Assembly: GCA_022818135.1 (NCBI GenBank)
Contig: JAFMSR010000012.1
Coordinates: 29,890,467 to 29,954,466 of the forward strand
Reading direction: 5' to 3'
Origin: Saxidomus purpurata
Lineage: Eukaryota > Mollusca > Bivalvia > Venerida > Veneridae
Length of the DNA: 64,000 nt
The translations under genes and the position numbers were made by a program. A model generated the notes under the pieces. That model made no database searches, had not been told where the DNA came from, and was given only the letters and a program-made list of their open reading frames with translations. Shown here one piece after another: positions 24,121-35,123 of the stretch (position 1 is the stretch's first letter; the number at the start of each line of letters is the position of its first letter).

Positions 24121-25375
24121 CGTAATAGTATTAAACTTAAAATGAAATTCTATCCTACTTATTACACATGTGAAAGGCACCAGTATGTAGACATATAACA
24201 AGTATGGAACTTCTCTGGACAATATTTATGTACAATTATTGGTTGTATGAAGATACAGGCCCGCTTCCGTAGTCGAGCGATTAAAGGGAAAGGAAAGTGA
24301 GAAAAAATGAAGAACTTGTTAAAAGCAACACACTGTTGAAAGAATTTCTAAAATCGGAGTATTAAATATGAAGATACTGAAGATTGAAGATTTTAAAAAT
24401 GGAGGATCATGAAAATCGCCATTTTGAATTTGTGATGTCATAGTGCTGTAATTAAAAATTCAAGCACTCATTATTGCTAAGGTAAAAACAACAGCTTCGA
24501 AAATGTATTAAAACATTGTAACCTACATGACATTCATTTTATGTTATCCAATTTCAGGTGAAAACAATCATGAAAACAAGAGTAAAGCAGATTCAAAATT
24601 AAGTTTTGAAAAAGGGCGTGTTTGTTGTCTGTCTAATTTGCATATATTTGCATATTTACTAAATCTAAGATTTCTTGTAACTCATTTATTTCAAAACACG
24701 TTCAACTGTGTGTTTATGTTAACAAGCTCTTTAATTTTGTGCTCAGATATATTTTGACTTGTCTCACCCTTTAAACTCAATCCTACCAAGAAGCGATGTA
24801 CCTACACTACATGTACCACGAGAATAAGAAACTCCTAAAAACAAGTGAAGCTGATGTATATCCTATTTGTGCCCAGTGTCTATAAGAAGATATACATTTT
24901 CAAACAACTACGCCCCGACGCAGATGACAAATGTAATTTCTGCTCAGGATTTAGGTTGTTAGTCTTTTGGATAGAAAATCTGCACAGCACCCCTATTTGA
25001 AGAAACAGACTTGCCTTAATTGGAGGTCAAAAGACAGTATAAAGGGTATACAAAAAGTAGTTAAATCAAGGCAATAGAAATGCGTATTTGCATTTATATA
25101 TGAAGACTATGCATTGTAATAATCATGTATTAGTAGAAGTATTAGCTTGCAATCCAACGTCTCTAGATGGAAAAGATAATGGGTTAAAGTTTTAGGCGGT
25201 ACAATACAATGTGTCTGATATAGTCAGAATGGGTATTTTTGCTAATATAGCGAGTATGATTCAAGATCCTTATAAAATGTGTTCCTGGAGTGTTCTTGCG
25301 AAGCTTTTACTTATCTAAATGTACAATGTTTTAATTGCAAATTTAATTTTCAAATGTACAAGGGATTTCGACTAG
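24121..25375. other. Gene-free stretch downstream of the TRIM-like gene
   Basis: No coding exon, tRNA or matched repeat seen. Mostly A+T-rich unique-looking sequence; the minus-strand gene to the right would end into it. Confidence 0.5.
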
Positions 25376-25381
25376 TTTATT
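25376..25381 (-). terminator. Candidate poly(A) signal of the minus-strand TRIM-like gene
   Basis: TTTATT on the plus strand reads AATAAA on the minus strand, 7 bases after the TGA stop. The implied 3' UTR would be unusually short, so a later signal may be used instead. Confidence 0.35.
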
Positions 25382-25387
25382 AAACAT

Positions 25388-27322
25388 TCATGTTTTAGAA
25401 AGTTTGTACATGAAAATGTTATCATTTCCAACGCAGGTCAATAATAGGTATCTTTTCCCAAGTTGATAACACACTGCTTGTGGAGCCGTGACGTCCTCTT
25501 CCGTAAGTATAATGCTGATTTGTCTGCCGTCAGCTGACACCTGGTGCACGTTATTAGAACTAGTTCCACAGACATAGAAACGTCCAGAATCATCCACTGC
25601 CAAACCTCTGGCATTTTCCAAGTCACTGTCCGTGTATTCAAATAGAATATTTCCTTTTACATCAAAATTCACTAGGCGACCTTTGTCTGTTACGCTTATT
25701 TGTTGCCCGTCTACGCTCATTGTAATATTCCACGGATTTTTCAAAAGTTCTTTCCCAGACTTATTCATCTTGAGTGTTTTCAAAACGTTTCCTTCTAAAT
25801 CAATCACTTGAATGGCTTTTGTAGAGAATCCGTCATCGCATAGGACGACAAGTTCTTGATTGTGGCACGTAATTCCATAACAAGGTAAACTGGTAAGGAT
25901 GGATCTGGTCGTTTGTAACTTCTTTCCTGTGGAAATTAACTGTATTTTGCTTTCGTCTGGTAATGACACGGCTACTTCTTGAGGACTAACCATTGTCACA
26001 CCCCGGGGCTCGGACGACAGTTGTACTGCACATGCCTGGGTAAATTTTATATCAAACACCTTCAATTTACAATTTTTCATGTCTACAATTGCAACCCGTC
26101 CATCTTTCAGAAAGACTGCCGCAACATTTTCGCAGGCTTTTTTATCTTCTGGTAAACGTACGTTAAATTTACTAATGAAAGACGCTGGGTTGCTCTTAAG
26201 AGAACTGCATGATTCGCTTCGCGCGTCTCTTGTAGTTCTTGGAGACCTTAACTCAGATTTAGGAATTTTGGAAACGGCTGAAATAACTGACTCTGGGAAT
26301 TGTGCAGCTTCTGAAATGAATAATACCTCCCCTATCTTTCTTAGATCCTCCACGTTTTCAACATCAGTTGCGGGAATTAATTCGATAGACACTTCTTTCG
26401 ACTTCTTGATGGCGTCAGATAAGGCAACGCCGTATTTCTCTCGTTGGAGAAGTACTTTTTGCGTTGTTATGAAACCTTCGTCTATTGAACTTGTTTTTAC
26501 TATCTTTTCAAGCACGTCACAACTAGCCTCTGTTTCTTTCATTACATTTCTGCAAATTTCAAGTGTTGAATCAATTTCTCCGTCGCATATTTTTATAAAT
26601 TTATTTACCAATTTCTCACTGCTCTTTTCAAATTCGTCGAGAAGGCGCATCAAACGTGCTCTTAATTCATCTCTTCTTTTCTTAAACTCAATCACCTGGT
26701 TTTTCAGCTGTTGCCTTGAACTTTCGTTGTAATCTAAAATGTACCTGAAACTTTTACTAATGGCATCCAATGCATTTAATGTTTCTTCACAAACCTTGCT
26801 ACTCCAACCTCCATGTATTTCGTCCTTAATGAACATAATTCTTTGGCAACCACGATGAAGAACATTAACACAAACGCTGCAGCAGACTTCTTGGTGATCT
26901 TCACAGAAATATTTTATCTTCTTATGTCCATGAATAGTGCAAGCGCGCGTGTTTGATGTCGATATGAAAGCCATGGATGTCCCCGTTCTTCTCGAACTTG
27001 CAAACATTTGATGTCTTTCTTGTCCTTCATCGTACTTTGATCTTGTGTCATGTCCCTTCTTCTTTCGTCTTTCAAGTCGTATGTCATCAACTGTAGTCTT
27101 ATCTTTGTCGATTCTTGCAATATCTGCTACAAGTTCGCCACACATAACACAGTAGGACGTTTGTCTTGATTTCTTTTTTGACTTGCCTTTTGGCGAAGGG
27201 TCCGTTGTTATGTCGACGACAACGTGTTTACAAGCAAACGGTTGTATCCAGTCATCAGTCAGTTTGTCCTGCAACTTCAACGGCTCAGCTTTTAGAGCAC
27301 TTATCTTCTGTGAACCGTCCAT
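25388..27322 (-). CDS. TRIM-like B-box/coiled-coil/NHL-type propeller protein lacking RING
   Basis: A 644-residue protein in one uninterrupted coding exon. A B-box type 2 zinc site lies at 128-159: C128-x2-H131-x8-C140-x2-H143-x4-C148-x2-C151-x4-H156-x2-C159, with Cys in the last ligand place instead of the usual His. A helical, charged coiled-coil region spans ~175-315, a Ser/Arg-rich linker ~352-380 and a repeated-blade propeller ~385-644 (blades around DGRVAIVD, QEVAVSLP, QELVVLCD, GRFYVCG). TRIM proteins of this type are usually E3 ubiquitin ligases or scaffolds in the cytoplasm, but there is no N-terminal RING here, so ligase activity is unlikely. CVMC at 58-61 aligns with the first Cys pair of the partner gene's B-box1, whose later ligands are gone. 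It is a clear paralogue of the divergent gene at 30626-33877. The start has a 5' UTR splice acceptor just upstream. Long antisense frames inside are shadows. Confidence 0.88.
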   Translation of the reverse strand: MDGSQKISALKAEPLKLQDKLTDDWIQPFACKHVVVDITTDPSPKGKSKKKSRQTSYCVMCGELVADIARIDKDKTTVDDIRLERRKKKGHDTRSKYDEGQERHQMFASSRRTGTSMAFISTSNTRACTIHGHKKIKYFCEDHQEVCCSVCVNVLHRGCQRIMFIKDEIHGGWSSKVCEETLNALDAISKSFRYILDYNESSRQQLKNQVIEFKKRRDELRARLMRLLDEFEKSSEKLVNKFIKICDGEIDSTLEICRNVMKETEASCDVLEKIVKTSSIDEGFITTQKVLLQREKYGVALSDAIKKSKEVSIELIPATDVENVEDLRKIGEVLFISEAAQFPESVISAVSKIPKSELRSPRTTRDARSESCSSLKSNPASFISKFNVRLPEDKKACENVAAVFLKDGRVAIVDMKNCKLKVFDIKFTQACAVQLSSEPRGVTMVSPQEVAVSLPDESKIQLISTGKKLQTTRSILTSLPCYGITCHNQELVVLCDDGFSTKAIQVIDLEGNVLKTLKMNKSGKELLKNPWNITMSVDGQQISVTDKGRLVNFDVKGNILFEYTDSDLENARGLAVDDSGRFYVCGTSSNNVHQVSADGRQISIILTEEDVTAPQAVCYQLGKRYLLLTCVGNDNIFMYKLSKT

Positions 27323-27356
27323 TTTTGTCTGTTACCCACAATTCCTCTGTTTCGCT
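27323..27356 (-). other. 5' UTR with splice acceptor upstream of the minus-strand TRIM-like gene
   Basis: On the minus strand a pyrimidine-rich run ends in TTTTTTTCAG, with the AG at 27356-27355. The exon then starts at 27354, about 32 bases before the ATG. This suggests a non-coding first exon further right, so the coding region is intronless but the transcript may not be. Confidence 0.55.
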
Positions 27357-27359
27357 GAA

Positions 27360-30300
27360 AAAAATCATAAAAAATCGTATTAAACTTTTAAGTACATATC
27401 TTTTATTTTCGTATGCCTTTCACTAAATTAAATTCTTCGATCCACTTTGCATAGGCCTACAAAGTTTTATAACAAAAATGACTTCTATAATTTAATGATT
27501 ATTTTGTCATCGTTGGAATAGTATACACAAGCTATTACAAATAATTGTCATGGCGATTGCTAGCAAATATTGTTAATTCAATACTGGATGTTTTATCAAT
27601 TTGTCAATATGCTAATGTTAAGCTACGTTTCAGAAAGTATTCACTGATGACCTTTCCAGCGATTTTTTGTTGCATGTACTAACTTCAACACACTGCACTT
27701 CCACTAATTTGATGTTGGTAATATTATCTACGTTTGGTTTACTACCACATGCCGGATGCAACACCCCTACTTCATTGTTTACTCAAATGTTCGACTACAT
27801 GTTTGGATTCAATCATCGCATTGACAAAAACGATATCTGATGAATTCTTTTGTTTACATAGGTTAGATACGCATCTGTTTCTTTGTAAGATGGAGTATAA
27901 AACATTCCATACAAAGAGAAAAAAATCCAGCTCCAAAACTGTACGCATTGAAACTATTCTCAGATACAATAGAGCTCTGATATCTGTTTATATCGTTCAG
28001 GTGTTATATTTACCACTTGGGTTCAACGAAGATGAATAATCGAACAACGTAGGTCCAGATCAAACTTTTCAAATATTGTTTGGTCTGCGTCTATACTGAT
28101 AGTAAATGTCAAATACAGGCATTGTTTTTTCGCATGGCAGAGCACAAGTTTATAACTCTTACACCCGAAGCTCGATATATGCAATGTCATGAGTTTCCTG
28201 TACTTAATCTTATTTAATCTTTATTATCAACCGGAAAAGTATTATAAACTTGTTTCTGAACGACCTCGTAAGCCTTCAATTAAAACCGAATACAGACTAT
28301 ATTTACAGGTGCGCAGTCTGTCTGTCTGTTTGTATGTATTATTCTTAAATAAAAAGATAGAAGAATTGGTGGTGCGGTCTGCATTGTTTTATGTGCATAA
28401 CGCATTGGTTGATAGCAAAACTTATGTTATGGAAGTTATATATCCTATTTCATGTAAACAGCTGTCCTATTGAATATTTGCTGTAATAGGTCTGTATTTT
28501 GGATATCAAATAAAGCTTTTTTACGACAAATCTAACGATTTGTATGTGCAACTCCTGCGTGCTAATCAATACCAATTCAAATACAAATATTGCCACCGGG
28601 AACAATACCCAGGTGAATGTTTTAATGGAGCTACAAAAACAATATGTTAGCCACGATCTTCTCCTTCAAAAAGGAAATACCCTTTAACATTTGATGGAAG
28701 TAACCTTCAATGACCAACTACTCTTATTGTAAACTTATAACAGCTGTCCCGGGAGACTGATAGCAGTGAAATTGCAATAATTTGTCAAATTGTTTCGGTA
28801 ATGAGGCGTTTTCCAAAATGAACCGTTTTGTGTAACGATAAAAATGTTTGTTCAACTGCACTTAGAAACTTGAGAATTTGTTTTAGATACAGATTTAAAG
28901 TCCTTAATAAGTATAAAAAATGTTTAAACTTACTTACCACTTTTGACTTGTGTCCTGTTACCCCGGCGTTAAATCATCGTTATACCTGTGTAATGAATTA
29001 GTGAAATTTGAGAACTATTAACCCATATAATCCTGCGACGTTTAACAGTGTAATACTGTACCCACCAATAAATACATTTTGGCTTAAAATTTCTTTATGG
29101 TATGCTTAAATATGTCCGTCATGAATACGCATAAAGAAATATCAATACCATATGTTTCAAAGGCGTCCGTTTTAATATTTGCTTTACAAATACCGTATTA
29201 AGTGCGCGTTAATGCTTTTTCATAAACTCATGTGAGACAACTACCCATTGTAAGTCTTTGTTGTACAGACGCTATTATCATGGAGTGATAATAAAATTAC
29301 GGGGGAAAGACAGTCTATGTTTGTCTAGAACCCTTTATCATGCTTCTTTTTTTTTGAAAAGTAAACAATCGTTGAAGGATGTACATGACATTGTACTGCT
29401 TACTGTTTATAGAAGATTCAATTCTTTCATTATGTCTATTAAATCATCCGATAAAATTGAATAGAAGATAGACAAAGTTCTTACACGGGTTAGGTGTTGA
29501 ACCTGTTTGTCTATAAAATACAAATAGTTTTATTTCAAGACTGTTGTTGCTACCAATTTATATGTTGACCCTGACCGATATGTCATGATTTTGTTTATCA
29601 TGCCACCGGGTTTCCTGCTTTATACTACACTGACTACCATACTGTCGAGTTTTTGTGTTCGATACTTCTGTGCGTCTATGTACATGGCCTAGAACTGCTG
29701 AATATTGTGTGTTTAAGACTTTACTGGCTATTTACTGTACGACATACTTGATTGAATAGAGACCAGATCATAACAGAACAGAATAGACCATCACATCACA
29801 TCATATCCCACCACACCACACATTCAATTGCATCACATCAGATTACATTACATTACATCACATTACATCACACCACATTACAACACACAATATCACATCA
29901 CATCTCACCACATCACATCTAACAACATCACACCACACCACACCACATCACATCACATCACATCACATCACATCACATCACACCACATCACATCACATCA
30001 CATCACATCACATCACATCACATCACATCACATCACATCACATTACTTTATAAACTCAATATATTACAAATAACACTAATGAGCATTAAATTCAAAAGTG
30101 TGATTCAATTGCAATACTACCGAAATATGCTAAACCGAGTCGGGTTTTATACCTTGCTGGATATTTGCTTACCTCGTTCGTAGTATGGACAATAAAGCAT
30201 TGCAACTGGGTACAAATACTGAAAATATTATAGGTGTTATTATATTTTTAAACATGTCAATATTTGACACATAAACTTCATTGCCTAATTAACCGAGAAC

Positions 30301-30590
30301 GTTTACGTATGTCCATAGAATAAGTGTATCGTCCGTGTAGGTTAAAACAAAAGAAAGTAAACTTTACCCTTATACTTTCACTTAATGAATGGGCCTTTAA
30401 ACTTGGCGTGACGACGTTAAATGCAAAATATTTTGCCATTGAAGAAGACTTATATTTTCTTAACTGTTAACAGGTTAATATGGAAAAAACGGGATGCTCT
30501 TTTTGTGAGATTTGCATCATTAAATATGTGAAATAACTGGGGTTTTTTAATAAAATATTTAGTATCCGCAGGAGATTTGTGAACACGTGA
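27360..30590. other. Shared 5' region between the divergent TRIM-like genes
   Basis: 3.2 kb between the two start codons. No coding exon is supported; open frames at 27734 and 28189 lack recognisable domains. It carries one pentanucleotide array (29785-30043). An E-box CACGTG lies at 30584-30589. A TATAAA at 30602 sits only 19 bases from the ATG, too close for a normal TATA box. Confidence 0.5.
29785..30043 (+). repeat. (ATCAC)n pentanucleotide microsatellite
   Basis: Around 50 units. The right 100 bases are nearly pure CATCA repeats, while the left half is interrupted by CACCA, CATTA and CATCT variants. The 81-codon frame across it only translates the repeat. Confidence 0.95.
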
Positions 30591-30625
30591 ATATATTTTG
30601 ATATAAAGCTTGCCAACAAATCAAA

Positions 30626-33600
30626 ATGTCGAAGAGATCTGTTCGCTCTGGTAGTCGAGCTGGTTCCAAGTCTAGCGGAAAAGCGCCCGGTGGGAAAAAA
30701 CCGGAACCGTGTTCACAGTGCTCAAAATCTGACAAAAATCTGCGTTTGCTAGACTGTAGCCATGCATTCTGTCCGGAGTGTTTAAAAACTTTGGTAAAAA
30801 AGGAAACCGAAAATAAAGAAAATGATGGGAGAAGTTCAAAAATGTCAAACAAGGGTGGAAAGAAGACAGCTACATCCAAACCAGATTACGTGTGCACTAT
30901 ATGCAACAAACCAGAACAAGACTTCACCCATGGAGAATGTGCACCATGTAAGTGCATGCTTATTTACCTTTATTTTTATTAAAACATTGGTAAACGTTTA
31001 AGATCATTTTCGGTTTAGAAACTTGTTATTGCGTGAATCAGCAAAAACATATCCATTGGCCACCAATAGGTCACTAATGAAACAGAATGTCCAGAGTCAT
31101 TGACCGTTTTACTACGGACAGATTTTCTTAAATGCAAACTTCTATTTTAAATATAAAAAAATGCAAATACATACGTCTTTACTCTGACTACTGCACATGT
31201 ACCTGTGTTATGCAGATAAATGTCTACACTGCTAAAATGTACATAGTTTTTAATAAACATTAAACATTTCCAGGTAAGTTTGAAGAAAAATCCAGCGGCG
31301 CAACAGGGTTCTGCGTTGAATGTTCAGAACTTCTTTGCGAGTCTTGTTGCACTGAACACAACAAGTTTAAAACAATCAGAGCTCACAACATTCTGAAAGG
31401 AGACAAGATTCCAAAGGTATAGATAACTGACATAATTATACGCTGTGATTTCTATAACTTTAAATTCTACGTAAAAGGTCAATTGTTAAGCAATGGAGTG
31501 GAAAAATATCTTCGAGTAAAATAAAACGACATGACACTAGATATTCAAGAATCTATGTGTTCAAATAATGATAATACATTTTTGCTCACTTCCATCGTCG
31601 TAACAACAGATTAAACCTTCTTATCTTTTCTTTTCCTCAAAGGATACAGGTGCAGTTGGTAGACTTCCGCTACTAATGATGTGTATTGTTCATCCGGAAA
31701 AGGATGTCGAATATTACTGCGCGGATCATGACGTCATGGGTTGCGGTGCATGCGTAAATACAGATCATAGACGGTGCGAACGCGTCATGTTTATAAAAGA
31801 TATTACTGATGAACCAACAGACAGGAAAGCGGTAGCTGACGCTGCAGTTGAATTACGAGACATTCGAAGAAACTTTGAAGATATTCACAGAGACACAGGG
31901 GAGATTGTAACGAGCCTTGAACAACAGCGGAATGAAATCAGAGAACGCCGAGAACACTACAAAAATAATATAATGACACTTCTTGATAAACTGGATACTT
32001 CAAGCGAACTAGAAATGGAAGAGGCGATACAAAAAGTTTCTAAAGACATGGGAGACGATAGTCAGAGTTCAACGGAAGTATTGGCATCCATAGATAGTTC
32101 CATACAAATACTGGATGCGGCCGCTGGACATGCAACGGATCAACAAATGTTTGTAGCCGGACGCCGGAGTACTTCAGACCGAGACAAATATCTAAATATG
32201 CTGAATAACGCCATGGGCAGTATTCAGAATGTCCGCCTCGAATTCAAGCCTGACCCAACACTAGAACGACTGGTTAAAAGTCTGGAAATGTTTGATGGCC
32301 GGTCAATATCTTCTAATAGAACAAGACACAAGCAGAAGACCCGCAATATTCTTCAACCTCAGAATGGCTTTATTGACAATCACGTGACCACGACCACGCA
32401 GCCGGTGAATTATGTGTCTAGAGCCGATGTGACTCGACGTCCATCGTCAGATTACTTAGGAACATTATCACAGTTCCAGAGTCCCCGTGGAGATGGTCTT
32501 CCTCCAATTGGTCGCCAGACATCGATAATGACGGGCTCTGTTCCAGATTTTGGCAGTGCGGGATACAGATCTAGCATGACAGATTTTCAACCTGGAAATA
32601 GGACAGGGATGCAAAGTCTTCCACAAACTCCACGACGACACGACTTCAATAATCAGTTCCAGACTAGAAGTATGCCGCCAACTCCGAGACTTGCAATGAC
32701 AGGAGGACTCGAACCAACATTGTATGAACGTCAAATGCTTTCGCAAGGCGTTTTGCCGATGATTACTCCTCGAGGAGCCTTTTCTGAGCCAGGTTTTGAC
32801 ATGGGGCGCCAACAGCAAGATTTTGCCCCAGTGTCTCCTAGAACTGTCGGGAATAACGCTTTGATTAATCAAGGTTTGACAAAGCCACAAGCCAGTAAAG
32901 CAGACATGTTAACAATAAATCACTCATCGTTGTCGAGAAGAAACTCCTTGACGAGTCTCTCTTCAATGCCTTTACCAACTAAAGAGCCTTCTGCGAAGAA
33001 ACAGTCGGATATTCTAGCACAAGCCTCGCCGATTAAACGCCGAAGTGAATTAAATCCAACTGGCCCCGCGCTTAAGGATCGCAAAGCCATTTTAGCTGGG
33101 CAGTTTAATGTGCGGCTCCAGGAAGATTCGAGCGTATGTGGTTTGAAGGGAGCGGCTTTTATGCAAGACGGTAGAATAGTACTAGCTGACTACGACAACC
33201 ATAATGTAAAAGTTTTCGACTCAAAACTTTACCGTGGTTCCCAACTCCGTTTGTCGTCTGGTCCGTGGGACATTGAAGTAACGGGTCCAAAGGAGGTAGC
33301 TGTTTCGTTACCTTTTGAAAGTAAGATTCAGTTTATTGCCGTAACCGATCACCTGAAAGCTACGCGGACAATAAAGTTAGACATGGATTGTTATGGTATT
33401 GTCTGTAGAAACCAAGAGTTGATTGTAGTCTGCAACGACTACCTTATTGGACCAGCTGTGCAGGTCATCAGTTTAACAGGGAGAATCAAGCAGACGATTG
33501 ATACAGACAGAAGCGGACGCCGAATTCTCTCTGATCCCTACTACTTAACGGTCACTCCAACTGGGAAACTTATATATGTGTCTGACAAGGACAGAATCGT

Positions 33601-33877
33601 CTGTATGGATCGGCATGGTAATGTCACGTCCGTGTATCAGGATGCATCACTACGAAATGCGCGCGGAATTGACATTGACCATGAAGGAAATTTGTATGTC
33701 TGTGGGTATATGTCTAACACAGTACACCAAATTACAATGCACGGTATAGACTTCCGTTGTTTGATCAGTAAAGAGCAAGTTTGGGATCCATGGTCAGTGA
33801 AATTCAATGAAAGTAATGGAACGATCATGGTGACCTGTGACTCAAGCGACACGATCAAAGTTTTCTCACTCCAGTGA
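30626..33877 (+). CDS. TRIM-like RING / B-box1 / B-box2 / coiled-coil / NHL-type propeller protein, 3 exons
   Basis: Exons 30626-30947, 31274-31416 and 31643-33877 join in phase (2700 nt, 899 residues). Donors are ATGTAAGTG and AAGGTATAG; acceptors are TTTCCAG and CCTCAAAG. RING-HC: C29-x2-C32-x11-C44-x-H46-x2-C49-x2-C52, then C90-x2-C93. B-box1: C105, C108, C121, C124, C129, C132, H136, H145, spread over the exon 1-2 junction. B-box2: C169-x2-H172-x8-C181-x2-H184-x4-C189-x2-C192-x4-H197-x2-C200. Coiled coil is ~215-350. A long Ser/Pro/Gln-rich, probably disordered linker at ~380-635 holds several SP/TP sites. Propeller is ~639-899. Known role of the architecture: E3 ubiquitin ligase with a protein- or RNA-binding propeller; the exact orthologue is unclear (TRIM2/3/56/71-like groups are all possible). 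The 37-residue gap before the last RING cysteine pair is long but within the family range. Confidence 0.88.
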
Positions 33878-35123
33878 TTTGTTGTTGCTATCTTTTCACT
33901 GCTTGTTAATAAGCGTGTCCATTACCAATGAGTATTCTAGCAAACACACTTGAGCCATATATCCATGTATTTTTATTGTCCACTGTGAACTAAACGCACC
34001 TTCGTTGTTTACCTTTTTGTCTGTGAGAATCTAATGAATTGAATCGAAGAATATAACACATAGCATGAACTTAATATTTTATACGGCATCATTTTGAACT
34101 ACATACGTTAGTTGATTTAGCACTTAAATGAATCTATAAACCATTCATTTTTTATCACATAAGATTTTACACGTGGCAATGATACTTGCTTTTAACTTCT
34201 GCACTTCGTAAATGTTCATTCATTTTAGAACAACACGGCGGAATTAGAAGTCCTACAACAGGAAGTAAGATATTGCATGAAAAATTATTAAAAATGCCTG
34301 AATGTCAGAATATTTGCAAAAGATAATTCAGGCCGGATATGAAATATTAATGTTGTTTTGTGTCAAGCCTTTATTGTTTTAATAAGACTTGTCGTTTGTT
34401 TTTCACTTGTAAATATGTACGCATACCTCGTGAAACAGTTATTAAAAGTATAAATGAAACTTGCATTACATTTTATCTTTTTTTTAGCCCAGATGATGGA
34501 AAAGGTCATCGTGTACAGATAGCTCTTTCCAACTTCCAAGTAAATGCCAATATAATTTTAATTTGTTTCGTTGGAACCGCTAATGGGGTTCAAGCTGAGC
34601 TACCGGCATATATAAACCTCTTCATCGTGCTCTTTTTATTTACTCACATACATTTGTTTCTTTATCATTTTTTTCTAACTTTTCATATAAAGTATTTGTA
34701 GTATCCGCACAAGTTGTTGGCTGTAATTCATTGTCCATTTTGATTGCTGATATAAGATTATGCTGTTCGTGAGATATGACGGGTTTTATCAGCTACTAGT
34801 ATCAGACTTGTAAGATATTTGTACCTGCTTATAAGTGGACGCCATTTCAGATTTTTGAACATTTCAGACGGCCTTGTTTGTTATCGCGTGAGCTGACTCA
34901 TCAGGTCGTGTCAATATTATACCGGTTTGCTTTGTTCTCGAGTCTTTTTAATTATATTGTCACTCGTTATTACGTTTGCTTTATCAAAATCAAATAAAGT
35001 ATCCAACGGCAACGCTATTTTCACATCAAGTTACATGGCATTTCTTTACATCAGCATTTATTTTGATACCACCTTGTAAATCCTTTCTGAAAGCTGTCCA
35101 AAAAGTGTTTAAAGTTAAACCCA
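33878..35123. other. Region between TRIM-like gene and receptor
   Basis: Likely holds the TRIM 3' UTR and the receptor promoter. An AATAAA at 34993-34998 is the first full poly(A) signal I noticed on the plus strand, but it is >1.1 kb from the stop. The 113-codon frame at 34360 has no recognisable domain. Confidence 0.4.

Noticed and set aside
26079..26732. 217-codon plus-strand open frame
   Set aside because: Lies wholly antisense to the TRIM-like coding region, and its Ser/Phe-rich content mirrors the charged coiled coil on the other strand. No domain.
29828..30073. 81-codon Thr/Ser/His repeat protein
   Set aside because: Translation of the (ATCAC)n microsatellite.
30602..30607. TATA box for the right TRIM gene
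   Set aside because: TATAAA is only 19 bases before the ATG, so transcription would start at or after the start codon.
32468..32890. 140-codon minus-strand frame
   Set aside because: Antisense to the TRIM linker exon; no recognisable domain or splice support.
34360..34701. 113-codon plus-strand frame, with an exon-like piece at ~34488-34540
   Set aside because: An acceptor-like T run and GTAAAT donor are present, but no partner exon or domain was found.
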